Position numbers and translations under genes: made by a program. Under the pieces are notes generated by a model that was not told the origin of the DNA, ran no database searches, and worked only from the letters and a program-made list of their open reading frames with translations. Shown here piece by piece: positions 1 to 13,450 of a stretch of DNA of 64,000 bases. Positions within the stretch are counted from its first letter, which is position 1. Every line of letters starts with the position of its first letter. This DNA comes from Uloborus plumipes. Taxonomy: Eukaryota > Arthropoda > Arachnida > Araneae > Uloboridae. The stretch lies in contig JAXGGA010005836.1 of NCBI GenBank assembly GCA_038373865.1, forward strand, positions 1 to 64,000, given 5' to 3'.

Positions 1-1263
1 AGTGATTAAATCACCAGTTGAGCTGATAATCGTCTTAGGTCGCGAGAAAAAAAAGCACAAACTTACAATTGGTCATTTTTTTCAAGACAAAAAAAAGGGG
101 CCTTTTATAAAATAATTTTTTTTGGGGCAAACCCATAAGTCTTAGGGAGCTATAATTTGGTATGGTTTCATGAAAGTTTTATATGTACTTTTCAAAAAAA
201 TTTTCACAAAATCGGAGGGGTCTAGTTGGGATTTTCTCGAAATTTGGGACACTTGACATGGAATGACCCATGTGCGGGGTTTTTTTTTTTTTTTTTGCTG
301 TTAAGCAGCTTTACTTTTATGTGCTTAATGACACGTTTTGTTTAAAAAAATTCTGTATTTCTACTTAATTATGTTTTGTTTGATTTTATTTATTTTAAAA
401 TTGTTGTAAAATCAGGTACTTTTCTGCGAAACTGTCGGCTCATAAAAACGGATTCCTAAATCGAACTTCGTGGTCTTATATTTAAAAGTATTTGTTCCTA
501 TGTGTAGTGAGATTTTTTTTTCAGATATAGTGTCATCTCTAATACAAACGTATACATGTGAAGGCGTTGGTGTATCTTCAAAAATGCGTCAGTAATATGA
601 TTTATTTGATCCGCTTTTAGGCGAATGAAAAAGCAGTACCTTAGAAATATAATAACATAAGTCTACTTTCGTTACTTTTCAGAGGAGCTAAAAAACGTTT
701 TATGAATACTGACTTTTTAAACAACTCCTGAGGTATGCAAAATACTTAAATTATTTTGTCTTTTTCATTAAAAGTCATGCAGTATGCTTTAAAAGTAATT
801 TGATTCAGTTCATAAATGCATCTGATATGTTACAGGGGGAATTTTTCCGTGAACCAGAAAAAGGGAACGCTTTACTGCAACAAAAAAAAAAAAAAAAAAA
901 CTACTATTTCTGTAGGAACGCAGACGCCTTCGGCAGGAGAGCTGAGAAAAATGTCCAAAGACTAAGGATAAGGATAACGAGCTCTTGCCGACTTCGCACA
1001 CATTGTTAGAGTAGGTGCGTTTAGTTTTCACCGGCAGAATAGTTTTTCTGCAGAGAATCAGGTCATATGTAGTTTAATAACCTTATTTTCTTGATTCGTT
1101 ACTAAATTTTGGGCAATGCGTACATGTAACGGAGCGGATGCGTAAATTAAGGATGTTAAATAAACCGGAATGGGATAAGAATCCTCTATACTTGACTCGA
1201 AATGTTAAAAAACTAAAAAAAATCAAAGACTTAGGAAACGATTTATAATATTAAGGAACGGCG
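1..1263. other. AT-rich sequence, no gene seen
   Basis: Low-complexity AT-rich DNA with several A or T runs (about 278-296, 883-900). The first 270 bases are slightly G-richer and end in a segment around 250-275 containing TTGACATGGAATGACCC, which looks like part of a dispersed repeat, but I cannot name it. The short ORFs at 800-1031 on both strands overlap each other and run through the A tract, so they are not genes. Confidence 0.6.
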
Positions 1264-1265
1264 TA

Positions 1266-1493
1266 CCGTAAAGTCGGGTTACTTGGACCCACAAGGAGGT
1301 TACTTGAGCCCACAGTAAAATGATAAAATCTGGGTTTGGTACTAGCATTAGAGACTGCAGAGTGCTTCTACCTAGAGGAGAAACGAGGAACTACGTGCAA
1401 GTCTTCAACTAATAAGTACCAAACCTAGATTTTATCATTTTACTATAATGGGCTCAAGTAACCCCCTAGGGTCCAAGTAACCCGACTTTACGG
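1266..1493. mobile_element. Hairpin MITE, TA-flanked (Tc1/mariner-like)
   Basis: The whole 228-bp unit folds on itself. The left end (CCGTAAAGTCGGGTTACTTG) is mirrored by the right end, and the inner arms around 1300-1345 pair with those around 1415-1465, leaving a loop of about 70 bases. A TA lies directly outside each end (1264-1265 and 1494-1495), as expected for a TA target-site duplication. There is no coding capacity. TA target plus long terminal inverted repeats fits a non-autonomous Tc1/mariner-type element; the superfamily is inferred. Confidence 0.8.
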
Positions 1494-1495
1494 TA

Positions 1496-2637
1496 TGTTT
1501 TTTTGTCATCAAAAGGGAAATAACGTACCTTGAAACTTAAATTAAACAGCAACATTGATACCTGAGCAATTAACTAGTAATCAAAGATTTCAATAGGCAA
1601 GCAAACAAAAATAATGATCATAAACCTACCAATAAAACCTATAGAAGTTTTAAAAATAAAAATTCAATTTACTGCTAACTTTTAAATTGTGCGTAATTGC
1701 TTCTTATGCCAATCAAGACTTTTTTGGTAAAGTGTATGAAAATGTTAAATAAAAAAGGTTTAGTAAAAAAATAAACTCTACATCTTTTTTCCTATACTTG
1801 CCTTACCCACCAGGTCTTCCGATGTTTACCCTTTTACCACGGTGGTAGGGAAGTTGAGACATCCCCACAGCAATTCTACAGCACTGATCCGACTCTTGAA
1901 CAACTATTAAATATGCCACTACGAAAATTCTCCGAACTTTCCGACAGTTTAGACAAGGCGTAGAAACTGCTTTTACAAATGGTGCCGATATTTTATTATG
2001 TCGCGCTCTTCACTTATGTGCAATCGTACATTATAATTAAAAAAAAAGAATACATGCTCGATCAACACGGTTTATATTAATATCTTGATCAAATTTATTT
2101 GTTCTGAATTATATTTTGCTAGTTAAATGAAAATAAAGAAATTACTTAAAAGCAATGCTTAAAAATGAAGAGTAGTAAAAAAAATGGTTTTCTCTCTGCT
2201 GGTTTCGAAATAAAAATGCTGAAAAGAATTCAAGTCACGAAAAAAATTTTACAAGAAAAATACCACATAACTCAATTATTCTTTTGAACCCTCACACAGT
2301 TTGTGGCATAAGTGCTGCATTAAATAACCCATTGCCACACGATAAATACAGCAATTATTAGAATTTCGAGCGTATCATGAGACTCTAGTGCGTCTTTGAA
2401 TGCTCTCAAAAGCCATAGGAATCCCATAATTGCCCGATTGCAACATAACCGTACTGCATAACTTGAAGCTCTAACATCAGATCTCCAGAACTCCTTATCG
2501 CTATTTTAGCCATGAGAAAATTACAGTTCCATGATGCTCGACTGCACATACAAGAGACCTTCTCACTGCAAACCAAGTGCAATCAGCATATTCGATCCTC
2601 CATTTCTCCCTTTCAACTACGTTCAATTATAAATTCA
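1496..2637. other. AT-rich sequence, no gene seen
   Basis: No ORF with domain character, no RNA gene and no clear repeat structure. Some mildly GC-richer stretches (about 1800-1990 and 2280-2570) have stops in all frames and no recognisable product. Confidence 0.5.
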
Positions 2638-3682
<1,045 letters not shown>

Positions 3683-3731
3683 AAGGTGCAACTTCTTCCA
3701 TAGGTAATAGCTACATAAGAAGTTGCACCTT
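3683..3731. repeat. Small inverted repeat (hairpin)
   Basis: AAGGTGCAACTTCTT at 3683-3697 is followed, after a loop of about 19 bases, by its exact reverse complement at 3717-3731. It abuts the end of the truncated third tandem copy, so it may be a small MITE or the scar that truncated that copy. Confidence 0.7.
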
Positions 3732-6700
3732 ATTTTGCGTATAAAAGGTTGCTTGGTGTCAATGACACATAAAAATGGCGACGCGGAATGAAAATACTAT
3801 TTGCACATTTTTAAAGAATTTTTCAAAGCCCATTTACCCCGTGATCCATTGACCCCACCAGACCCTACATAGCGTAAATTCTAGCGTTTCCTGAAGTATG
3901 TGCAAAAAGTGATGATAATAATTAGTTTTTCCCTGAAAACAGTTCACGTGAAAACTTTTTAGGGACCGCTATTAAACCAACATCTAATTTTTGTCACCAA
4001 ACGCCTGCTGCGCCATACATTAACTCATACTTTAAAAATCACATCCTCAAAAGTAATCTGAACAAGTTTATCGTCTGCAAATAGCATTTTATTTTATCTT
4101 AACGGAGCTTAACTTTCTAATTCTATGCAACGTATGTAGAAGTTTCCGCCTCAAATGCATAATTCATGCAGATATGCATAATGGTACTATATTTTTAAGA
4201 CATTTCTTAGTTCATGATCAATACTTCGCAAAATTATGGTAATTCCTAATACCTTAAGTAAGTACACATTAATATATTTATAACGTTTCCATAAAAGCTT
4301 CAACAATGCGTTTGGAGCTATGACTTAAAATTATAGCAGTTTGAGTTAAACCGATTTTTTCAGTTAGAACGTAAAAAAATTATGTGTCATTTTTGTCTGA
4401 AACTGCTTTGTGTTTAATGTTCTTTTAACTTTAAGTCCTTTTATTCATTTTAAGATCAGAAATTCTTATTATCCTTTTGATACATTTAAAGTTGTTATTC
4501 TTTGTTATGTGTATTATGTGTATATTTTTTATCTTTGTTATGTTGTTCTCAAATAATTCAATATGTATTAACTGTTACGTCGTAAGAAACAAAAAAACCA
4601 GTCTTGGTTCATATGGTTTCAAAAACACATTATGCCTCATATCGTTTCAAGAAATGCATATCTACCCGAATGTTCTAAAAAAGTAATATAAAACAATAAT
4701 AACTCAATTAACATTTTTAATGTATAAAAAAATAGAAATAAACGTGAAAAAAGTTTAAAGAAAAATGAACTTTGTATTTTCTTTTAAAACATTTTATGAT
4801 TTCTATTTTTGTAGAAAGCCAATAAGTAACCACTAAGGCTTAGGCACAAATGGCTCTAATTCAGTGCTAAGTCAGAAATATGCAATTACACACCACCAAC
4901 CTTGGTTATACCATTCATGGACAGGCAGTTTCGTGACACTATCAGCACTCGGCCGCATGGAATAAGGAAAGTAACCAATCAATTCAAATAATAATTAAGT
5001 GAATGAAATTTACGAACTCTGTCTACCGTATCAAATGGGCGGATCTTCATTGCTGGGCGTTCTGATTTTTACTTTAGCTACACAGGTTTTTTTTCTTTTT
5101 TTTGGCTCTCTTTGCTTCTTTAATGAGAATTTCTGCCTCCAGGCTGTTTAGGTTATAATTCCTATTCCATGGATTGACGAGTGCTAAAAAACATGAAACT
5201 ACAGTGTCATGGATTCAGTAAACCCGGAGGTTTTTTTTTTGACGGGCTGTATTGCAAAATTTATTTTTATTCATCATATTTACCTCCCGCATTAAAAAGT
5301 AAGTGTTTTATTTGCATAATAAGCCTAACTATACATGTAATATAAATGTTTAAGGATCAGTCAAGATTCTTTAAATGAGAGTATAAAAAGGTGTAATTGA
5401 TTATATTTAATATTTTAAGCTCTCGAAACTCTGCCTTATCTGAAAACAGGGCTTACGATAAATGTCGTTAATAAGCTTGACCATATTTTTGTTGCGGTAT
5501 GCAATAGTAAAAACCTAGTTAAACGGAACAGTTTAATGAAAAAGATTAGTCAATTTTAGCTTTAATTGTGTCCTCATATCGATGACTCCAAGAATAAAAT
5601 ATAAATGTAATAAATTTAAACTGTCTGGTTTTACGATGGGGTATTTCTTTACAAAACGGCAAAGAGCACAAACCAAAACCTCAATTTACATGATGTTAAT
5701 CAGGCAGTCAAAGGAAAAAAAAAACTCTTCTTCATTGTCTCTATAGAGATTTTTTAAATTTAACATACATTTAAAAATCAGAAAAATGTTTTTTATTAGA
5801 GTTCAAATTTTTGAATTCCAGCATTCCATTTGAGAATATAGTACTCCAAAATATGGCCAACTAGACAAAAAATTTTCAACTTGTGATATTCTGGTCCAAT
5901 TTTCTTTAAATATTTGGTATTTAACAAAATTGCACGGCATCATTTGTGTTGGGTTTTGTATTGATTGAAAGGTTTTTTTTCTTTAAAACAGCTCACGCAC
6001 GATTAGGAAATATGTCGTGAACCATTTTGTTATCTACAGCCTATTCGAAAAAATGAAATCAATTATTGGATTCCTTCTTAAAAGGTTACCAGTTTTTGTA
6101 AAAACTTTATGATTTTTTTTTTACTGTTAAGTAATAATTCAATGAGTTTATAATTTTCCGAGAAAGGTGAAGATTCCACTTTTAAACAGAACAGGTTTTG
6201 GAAACAATTTGAAAAATTAGCTTTAGCAGCACTGTAAGATATTTTATCAGCTGCAGATGGTTCCACATAGTATTTTTAGCGCTAGGAATCCAAATAAATT
6301 AAAATGAAAACAAAACAGAAAGTTTTTTTTTTAAAAAGAACGAAAGATTAAGCATGATTATTTTAAATTTTCTTCGGAATCGATAAACTAAGTAAACACT
6401 GCACGGTGATTAAAAATCTTCACAAGACATTTCAACATAGAAGCAACGAATGTTTTTTTTTTTTTTTTCTAAACGCCATTAACTATTAAATATTAAAATT
6501 AATAGTATAAAAACAAAACATATATTTTAATTACGTTTTATTACAGAGCACACATAAATGCTTGAATGTAAAAAAAATACAAACAACAGCTATGATTGTC
6601 AGTTTTAATATATAGTTTGTAAAAGCACAATACAATACCGCCGAAGCAAAAAACATAAATTGATGAGCTGAGACATCTTTTTTTCTTATCTGCGTCTAAT

Positions 6701-7860
6701 TCGCTGGGACATAATTATCTGCTTTCACTCTCACTTTAATTTCCTATTTTTTTTTTCTCTGTGCTGTCACCAGTTTGCGTTCATGTGAATAAATTCCTGC
6801 AGTTTGTTTATTAGTGTAATGGATTAAGACGGCCTTCTCACTATTTTGGAGACATTTTTATTTATATATTTATTTCTGTTTTATTTTTCTGCATACTTAC
6901 CGAAAATAAGTTCGTCGGTATTTGAGTTTATAAAGAAATTAGCAGCGAAATTTCAGCTTTGGAGTTTATAAAAATTTAATCAAATCTTTACCTACGAGCA
7001 ATAACGTGTCATTAGTGTCTGTTTACTTTCTGTTTTTTAAGTATTGAAAAGGTGTTCTTTTTGAGACCTTAACGATAAAGATATCGCATCAAATATTTAT
7101 CGTATAAAGAAAATAGTCTAAATTTTTTTTGAAGATCACTTAAGAAATTCAGTTTAAAGAAATACTGTAATGAAATAGCAAGCGGGTTAAATTTGTTTTG
7201 TACAAATACTATTCACTGAAAAAGTGAAATTTTTTGAAAACAGATGTTCATCATTTGTATAAATACTGTAAATGCAAACTTTCTTTCGGGAATGGCTTTT
7301 AACAAAACTCATTAAATTACATTCTATAAATGGTTAACTTGTGTAGTCATGAAATTTTACAAACATGAAATAATACAAATTGTACAAAAACTTTTCATTA
7401 TTTTTATCTCATATTTCTTTGTTAGACAAAATATTATCGTGTTATTTATTGCAGATAAAATCACTCTTACAACTTTCAAGCTCTCCATAGTTAAGAAAAT
7501 AAAAATGTTATAAAATGCCAATCCATTTATTTCGTTTTCAGCTTTAAAAACAATTTTCCAAGCTCTTTAGTAGACTTTCAAATTCTTAAGTTTAAATGTT
7601 TACGTTCAGGGAATGATACGAAATTTTCTTTACAGCATTCTCAGTTTTTTTTAAGTAACCATGTTTTTTTCTTATGAAAGTTACTAATTTACGAATAAAA
7701 AGCTCTAAACCTATAAAAACGTATGCTTCATGTGATTCGAAGCAAGAAAAAAATGGAAAAGTCAAAGCCCTCACGCTTTTTTCCAGCACTAAAGTATTCT
7801 TCTTCTCTATATCACTAGGGATGTGGACATAAATGGATATAGTATGTTCACTGCACATCA
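3732..7860. other. AT-rich sequence, no gene seen
   Basis: Four kilobases of AT-rich DNA with many T or A runs and only short ORFs of biased composition (for example 4477-4686 and 6078-6266). I found no splice-supported exon, RNA gene or structured repeat. Confidence 0.5.
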
Positions 7861-8250
7861 ACTTGCAACAAGAAGACTTACTGTCATGGGTGGGGAAGGA
7901 GCAATTTAATGACTATGCGCAGTCTTCCTTCCCCTCTTTAGCTCCATTACATGATGAGTAACGATTCAGTGATCGTTATGGCAGGCAGGAAAAGCAGCAT
8001 TAAAGGTATACAGGAGGGGAAGATCAAAATCCCTTGTATAAGAAGAGATCCCCAAAGAGGACAGAGAGCGTACATCGCATTTTCGTCAGCTATATTTGAT
8101 TCATGGCTTCAGGTCGGCTTTAAGTGAAGTGATGGGGGTTTGTTTGCATAGTTGTTGAGAAATACTGCGAAGCTATAACCGAGGGAGATGTCTCGATGAA
8201 GTTTTATCACGTGCGCAAGATAGCGAGGATGATCAAGGAAATGAAGTATT
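7861..8250. other. GC-richer island, unassigned
   Basis: This segment stands out from its neighbours by much lower A/T content and few homopolymer runs. The longest forward frame in it starts at about 7952 and gives roughly 57 codons, basic and with no motif I recognise. An E-box-like CACGTG lies near 8209-8214. It could be a non-coding RNA exon, a conserved non-coding element, or the body of an old repeat. I cannot choose among these from one sequence. Confidence 0.3.
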
Positions 8251-10010
8251 TAAAAAAGAAAAGAGAAATGTAAGTAAAGGGAAACATTGAATGAGTATGC
8301 GTCTACAACTTTATCTGTTGATTTTTTTTTATTTTTAACGGTTTTTACAAATCGAGAGAAACAATATCTGTTTGTGATTTTTTTTTTCGATCTTAAAAGT
8401 ATTTTGTTACCAAAATCAACAAGTTTTATGCAAAAAAACAAGTACCGCTGTTAAAAACTTAAATATAGAAGGAATCGGTTTATTACAAGTACATTGTACA
8501 ATCAGCAACATCGCAATATGGAATTTAGATTTCTAGGAGATAATATCTGTTGAATTACTTGAAACATATAAGACATAATCTGGAAAAAAGCACTAGCAAC
8601 ATTAGAAAGCTTACTTGGAATTTAGTTGCGTGACTTTTTTTCAGTTCTTAGTTTTGAATAACAACACTGCGCTAATAAGAGGAAAAACGTATTATAACGG
8701 CACATTTAAGATTAAGATTCACGCATTCACACTGATTTTTACAGTGAAAAGTGACGAAAAATACGTATTTCAGAACTTGAAAAAATCTTGCTAAAGAGAT
8801 GCAAAACGAGTTTTCTAGAAACATTAATTCGTGTATGGTTATATATTCTGCATCACATAATGTAATTCTTTCGATTTAATAATATACATTATTAATCTAC
8901 ACATTAATTCTTTATAGCAGTTGAAGTTTAACAATATAACAATAACTTTGAATGCCAACAATAACAACTGAACCAAAACAGGTATCTTATACATGTTGAC
9001 TACGTTTTGTAATCGAACAATAAATGTATTAACAGTATAACAAATAAAGCTTTTATTTATTGCGTATAATATGAAATTGTTAAATAACGTACCCATCCAG
9101 TACGTTATGATACACCACTTTTCTTTTCTGCATATTTTTCCGTTAACTAGAACAGTTGCAGAATGACTGTATAATGTTCATTTAAACATACCGTATTTCA
9201 GTAATTAAATCCTCGTATAAGAGAATAAATTCCGTAAAAACGTCGAAGAGGGAGAAAAGAGAAATGAGTTTTGTTACCTCTAACTAAAGATGTAATTCAA
9301 TATATTAGGGGGAAAGTAAAAAGATGCTTCCTTGCTATCCTCGTTACCGCAGGCGCAAATTTAATCACAATTAATTGATTCGCGTATCTTGGGAAGGATT
9401 AAAGAAGAAACATCTCGTTTTACTAACAAGAGGGAAACTGTTTAGGTTTCAAAGTGCATTAAATCTTTTGACCATCAACAGGGGTTTTGGCTTTTAGAGG
9501 TAAATAAAAAGGAATAAAATCTTAAGCCAGGAGATAGAAGTCAATATTTAAAAAGTACTTATTTTCAGTAAAAACAAAATTTTTTTAGCAATAAAACTCG
9601 CACGGTGCAGTTATTAAAGGCTCCGGTGAAAAATATAAGCAGAATATCAAAAATTTGTTAAAATTATTTAATACAATTTTTTTCCGTTGTTGATGAAAAA
9701 AGTCCACTCCAAGTTGAGTTTTTTGTGAATTTATGAGTTACTTTTTCGCAAAATTTTATATTCTATTGAGCCTTTTAAGTTCTGTACCTCAGAACCAGGG
9801 TACCGTAAGTCTACTTTCGCTACTTATTAAGAGATCGCGAAAACACTTGCTGAGGAATACAAATGATGGAACTCAATCTCTTTCAACGCTGCTAAATAAT
9901 TTTGAAGGCTTTTTTTTTTTTTAATCGAAAAACTTTTTTATGAATCGATGCGGAAGATTTTTCATACAATGCAGTAATAAAGGTACAATCGCCGGTTTTG
10001 AACTTACGTT
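8251..10010. other. AT-rich sequence, no gene seen
   Basis: Only short ORFs rich in F, L, I, K and N. The stretch TAAGTCTACTTTCGCTAC near 9806 also occurs, with one change, near 658, hinting at a faint dispersed repeat; the similarity is too short to define an element. Confidence 0.4.
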
Positions 10011-10175
10011 AGTCTGGGTCTGAGTTACAGAATTACCGTAATCAGGTATTTCTAGCAAAAAGCGGAGTCTTAGTGTCGGGTTCGGATTGGTTTTGGGATA
10101 AAAAAGTCAGAGTCTTTAAAGTTTCTTGAATGTGAGTAGGAGTCGATCATCTTTTCCCCGAATCCGCAACCATGA
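10011..10175. repeat. Decayed GGAGTC-type dispersed repeat
   Basis: This segment contains GCGGAGTC, GTCGGGTTCGGATTGG, AAAAAAGTCAGAGTCTTTAAA, then GGAGTCGATC and CCGAATCCGCAACC. A related run, in the same order but heavily mutated, lies at about 13340-13450. Together they suggest an old dispersed repeat family rich in GGAGTC/GACTCC motifs. The boundaries are approximate. Confidence 0.45.
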
Positions 10176-10507
10176 TTTCTAAGAAGAAGAATTTTAAAAC
10201 TTAAAGAAAATTTACTATTGGACTATTCCCCGGTAGCATAAGTATCAGTTTTTCACAAAACAGCTTACAAAGACTAGACATATGTTAAATCTTTCATTTA
10301 TTTCTCAAACTGTATGAAGAGCACGGTATTTACTAATATAGTATAAAGGGGTTAAATTTGAATATTTCCAGAAAAATACTTAAATATTATTATTCTCTCC
10401 GTAACGGACGCATCTTACAAGATACATTCGTTACATGCCAAGAAACTATCATATAAATGCTGTTCCTGGAAATTTTCAAAATTTAAACTCATTCAGCAAA
10501 ACAATTA

Positions 10508-11820
10508 GGGTGAAGTGGGGTAATTGCGTACTTGGGACAATGTGTACTCATTTGAAAAAGGGAGGAAAAACTGAAGCTAACTGCTATCTAGTGGCGCCAT
10601 TTGGAAGTTTGTAGTTTAGTGATCACTTCTCAGATGGCTGCACCTATGTCCAGATAATAAGGCTTTATCAATCTGCCTCCATTTCGTCAGGTGTTTTTTT
10701 TTTTCGTTATGAATCACATTTCGTGGACATTTGTTTACAGTGCTACAGGATCACCATTTTCAGCTAGATTTGATTAGTTCTTGGATAAATCACTTGAAGG
10801 TAAGTTGCTTTCTTAATTAATGGCTGCAGATTAGTTAAATTAATGTTCCGGTTAATTAATAATCCCGGTTTGTTTTCAGTCACGGGGTAAATGTGTATTT
10901 TTTCCTGGGGCAAATGTGTACTACAGTAAACATTTATCCCAAGCAAAATTTACATAGAATACACATTCACCCATTCCTTATTAGACTTTTACAATCTTAT
11001 TAGGGCTTATATTTTTGTTCCCAAATGTTTTATTGACCTCCTCACAATAAATTAATTGATTCTGTTTGTTTTCAGGAAGAAGATGCCTCGAAAACACTTT
11101 CGTTTACCCTCACTCTGGAGATATTAGCGAAATCGATGGCAATGCTATTGTCACCAAGCTTCCAGAGCCATCTGTGGGAAAAAGAGGTGTTTTGATATTC
11201 CCAGTTAAATTTTCCTCCTACAACATGGGTTAGCAGAGTTGCTGGAGGTCTCACTCAAATTTTCTGTTCTCATTTTGGCCAGGACTTGCCACTATAATTC
11301 ATTTTTTTTACCTTCCAAGATACACATTTTGACACGTTCTTTTCAATTTTTCTATTAAAGACGTTTTTTACCTTTTACTCCTATGCTTTGTACTTTGTTT
11401 TCCCCATTGTAAACTGTGCCAATTAAGAGAGGACAGAAGGTGGGCAACAAAAAAAAGTGCATAGCTTCCACTGGAATATTCGAAAATAAGAAAATCATAT
11501 ACAGAATTTTTTGTCATTAACTGCTCTTTTGTACTTATTTGGCCCAACAGCAAAACAACTGAATTGTATAGGATTTTTATGCGGCGTACACATTTGCCCC
11601 TACTTGTGGGGTAAATGTGTACTTCGGAGGCGGTTTTAAAATCATAGCAATACAACCATGAAAAAAATAGTTTTTTAAAATTCTTTGAGTGATTTGTAAT
11701 CTAGAGAAATGCCGCTAAAAGATGATATAAAAAATAAAATTCTGAATAACCCCCTCCCCACCAGAGACTGAGAAAGTTGAATTTCGTCAAAACAGGTACA
11801 CAATTACCCCACTTCACCCT
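10508..11820 (+). mobile_element. 1.3-kb TIR DNA transposon relic (TA-flanked)
   Basis: The ends GGGTGAAGTGGGGTAATTG (10508) and its reverse complement (ending 11820) form perfect terminal inverted repeats flanked by TA (10506-10507 and 11821-11822). Inside, the motif GGGGTAAATGTGTAC recurs in both orientations (about 10884, 10909 and 11608), as subterminal repeats do. Size, TA target and TIR point to the Tc1/mariner/pogo group, but no transposase domain survives that I can recognise. It is probably a decayed or internally rearranged copy, not an active element. Confidence 0.75.
10800..11240 (+). pseudogene. Possible remnant of the transposon's gene (5' intron and start)
   Basis: Within the TIR element there is a consensus splice donor (GAAG|GTAAGTTG, GT at 10800) and a pyrimidine-rich acceptor (TGTTTGTTTTCAG ending 11075), followed 7 bases later by ATG at 11083. 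The predicted product begins MPRKHFRLPSLWRY and hits a stop at once. A later frame gives a short patch (KLPEPSVGKRGVLIFPVKF, near 11157-11213) before another stop. This layout suits a transposase gene with a 5'-UTR intron, now frameshifted. I cannot confirm the family; the coding assignment is an inference. Confidence 0.3.
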
Positions 11821-11987
11821 ACATAACAAATTGTAATATTTTTAAGCTGTTTTGTACAACAATTGATGCTTTTTATTAAAATATAATTGCCCTTTCGCTT
11901 CGCCCCATTCCCAGGATGTTACGTATGGTTTAGTAGCCGTTTATATTTATATATATTTTGAATCTGAAGAAAGTAATAAAATTTTCT

Positions 11988-12280
11988 GCACCGCAAAAAA
12001 TAAACTGTTACTTTCACAGTACAATAGTAGAAGCAGAGGTTTCAGTTCAAAACTATAATGCGCAGTAATTAACTGTAAAAATAACAATTTTACAGTTTAT
12101 TAGTGTAAAATTCTCAATTTTTGTTTATTATCATAAATTAGCTATATCATACTGTAAAAACACTAGTATAATTCAGGCAGCTGATGTCCCACATTTAAAC
12201 TGTAAAATTAACAATTTTAGTTTATTGCTAAAAAATTAACTGTAATATACTGTAAAAACAAGATTTTAATTTTTGCAGCG
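11988..12280. mobile_element. Modular foldback repeat, copy 1
   Basis: It starts at CACCGCAAAAAATAAAC and ends with the inverted form (…TTTTTGCAGCG). The interior is made of alternating sense and antisense blocks of about 25-30 bp built on TAATAAACTGTAAAAT and its complement ATTTTACAGTTTATTA. Subblocks AGCAGAGGTTTCAGT and AAACTATAATGCGCAGTAAT recur in the other copies (13228, 39689, 43381). Non-coding; MITE-like. Confidence 0.7.
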
Positions 12281-12640
12281 TATAAGCGGCAAAGTATATT
12301 CCCTTTATTACATTTCATAACTACGTGAAAATGCATAATGAAAGAGCATATATGACAGTTATATGCATATTATAACTCTTAATGCCGTGCTATGTGTTTG
12401 GCCTAAGAATGTAATTCTGGAACATCCTTCTGTAACCCACATCCTTTTCGTCTGATTGTGATTGTGTTGAATATTCAAATAATACCTTCTTTCGGTGAAG
12501 TCGCTTCAACTTTAGTTACGTTTATCTCCACAAATCCAAACAAAACACCAAATTACCATAGCGGACTCCGAAGTTACCTTAAGCTCGTAAGCAAAAGCAG
12601 GAATCGGAATTGAACTCTTACCCCTTCTGGACAGCGTGTT
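12281..12640. other. Spacer without recognisable gene
   Basis: AT-rich at first, slightly GC-richer from about 12400. No ORF or structured repeat is evident. Confidence 0.4.
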
Positions 12641-12649
12641 GTCGAAAGC

Positions 12650-12946
12650 ATGAAGTATATTATACGGGACGGGAAGGGGGTATGGCTTTCAAAAGAATAC
12701 ACACGCGCCCGGCGACGAGCATGCAAAATTCATGAGTGCATTTTGCATTTCTCTGGAAGGAAACAAAATATACGTGGATGTGTGCTATGCATCTTGCCGA
12801 GCTGGGTACTGGGTACTTTGGGTAGAGAAACACCATTGGGTTGCGTGAGAAGAAATGGAAGTGGTGTTTGCAGGTCAAACACAATTATCTCTTACGGACA
12901 GAACAGATACCTTTCTCAGAGAAATAAATGCCGGCAAAAGTTTTAG
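12650..12946 (+). CDS. Unrecognised 98-codon ORF in GC-richer patch (doubtful)
   Basis: An ATG-to-stop frame of 98 codons in a local patch of higher GC. The product is basic and Cys/Arg-rich (it begins MKYIIRDGKGVWL and contains RARRRACK near residues 19-26). There is no signal peptide, membrane span or motif I recognise, and an overlapping 74-codon frame runs on the other strand (12660-12884), which lowers the odds that either is real. No splice sites or poly(A) signal clearly frame it. It could equally be an old repeat or an exon of a non-coding transcript. Confidence 0.12.
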   Translation: MKYIIRDGKGVWLSKEYTRARRRACKIHECILHFSGRKQNIRGCVLCILPSWVLGTLGRETPLGCVRRNGSGVCRSNTIISYGQNRYLSQRNKCRQKF

Positions 12947-13118
12947 GACGGAATTCTTTCGATGTTTCATATTTTCTTCAAAAAATACAAAGTATTTATT
13001 TTCAGTTATTTATTTCTCGCTTCATGTATTGTAATAAGAATTAACATTAGATATATTTAATATATTTTAAGCTGTAACATTAAACTATTACATTAAGGGG
13101 ATAATATGTTAGCTTGTT

Positions 13119-13166
13119 TTTTTTTTTCAGGGCTGCAGATTTTTTTTTTTTTTTTCAGGGCTGCAT
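13119..13166 (+). repeat. Tandem duplication of poly(T)-CAGGGCTGCA
   Basis: A T run followed by CAGGGCTGCA occurs twice in succession (13119-13138 and about 13141-13166). Such a duplication is typical of slippage at a homopolymer. Confidence 0.7.
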
Positions 13167-13227
13167 AATCGGAATATTAGTAATTTGGAGGTAAAAAAGT
13201 CGAAATTTTTTAAATTACAGGAGTCAC

Positions 13228-13341
13228 ACTGCAAAAAATAAACCGCTGTTTTTACAGTATAATACTGGCAGCAGAGGTTCCAGTTTAAAACTGTAAAATG
13301 CACAGTAATAAACTGCAAAATTAGCAATTTTACAGTTTATT
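13228..13341. mobile_element. Modular foldback repeat, copy 2 (nested)
   Basis: It begins ACTGCAAAAAATAAAC and carries TTTTTACAGTATAATACTG, GCAGAGGTTCCAGTTTAAA, ACTGTAAAATGCACAGTAAT and TTTTACAGTTTATT, matching copy 1 block for block. On its left is GGAGTCAC and on its right GCGGAGTCGGACTGATTTTG, so it appears inserted within a GGAGTC-type repeat. The right boundary is approximate. Confidence 0.65.
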
Positions 13342-13450
13342 TACAACTGCGGAGTCGGACTGATTTTGTGGTAAAAGAGTGAATTAGAGTCGAAGCCTTT
13401 AAAATCGTGTCAGTCGAATTCGTTAGCTTTTCCTTCGACTTCACAGTCCT
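13342..13450. repeat. Decayed GGAGTC-type dispersed repeat
   Basis: Order of motifs (GCGGAGTCGG, GGTAAAAGAGTG, GAGTCGAAGCCTTTAAAA, then TTCGACTTCACAGTCC) parallels the segment at 10011-10175. It is interrupted on its left side by modular repeat copy 2. Confidence 0.4.

Noticed and set aside
12595..12640. B-box-like GAGTTCAATTCC on the minus strand as a tRNA
   Set aside because: No A-box at the right distance and no cloverleaf can be drawn.
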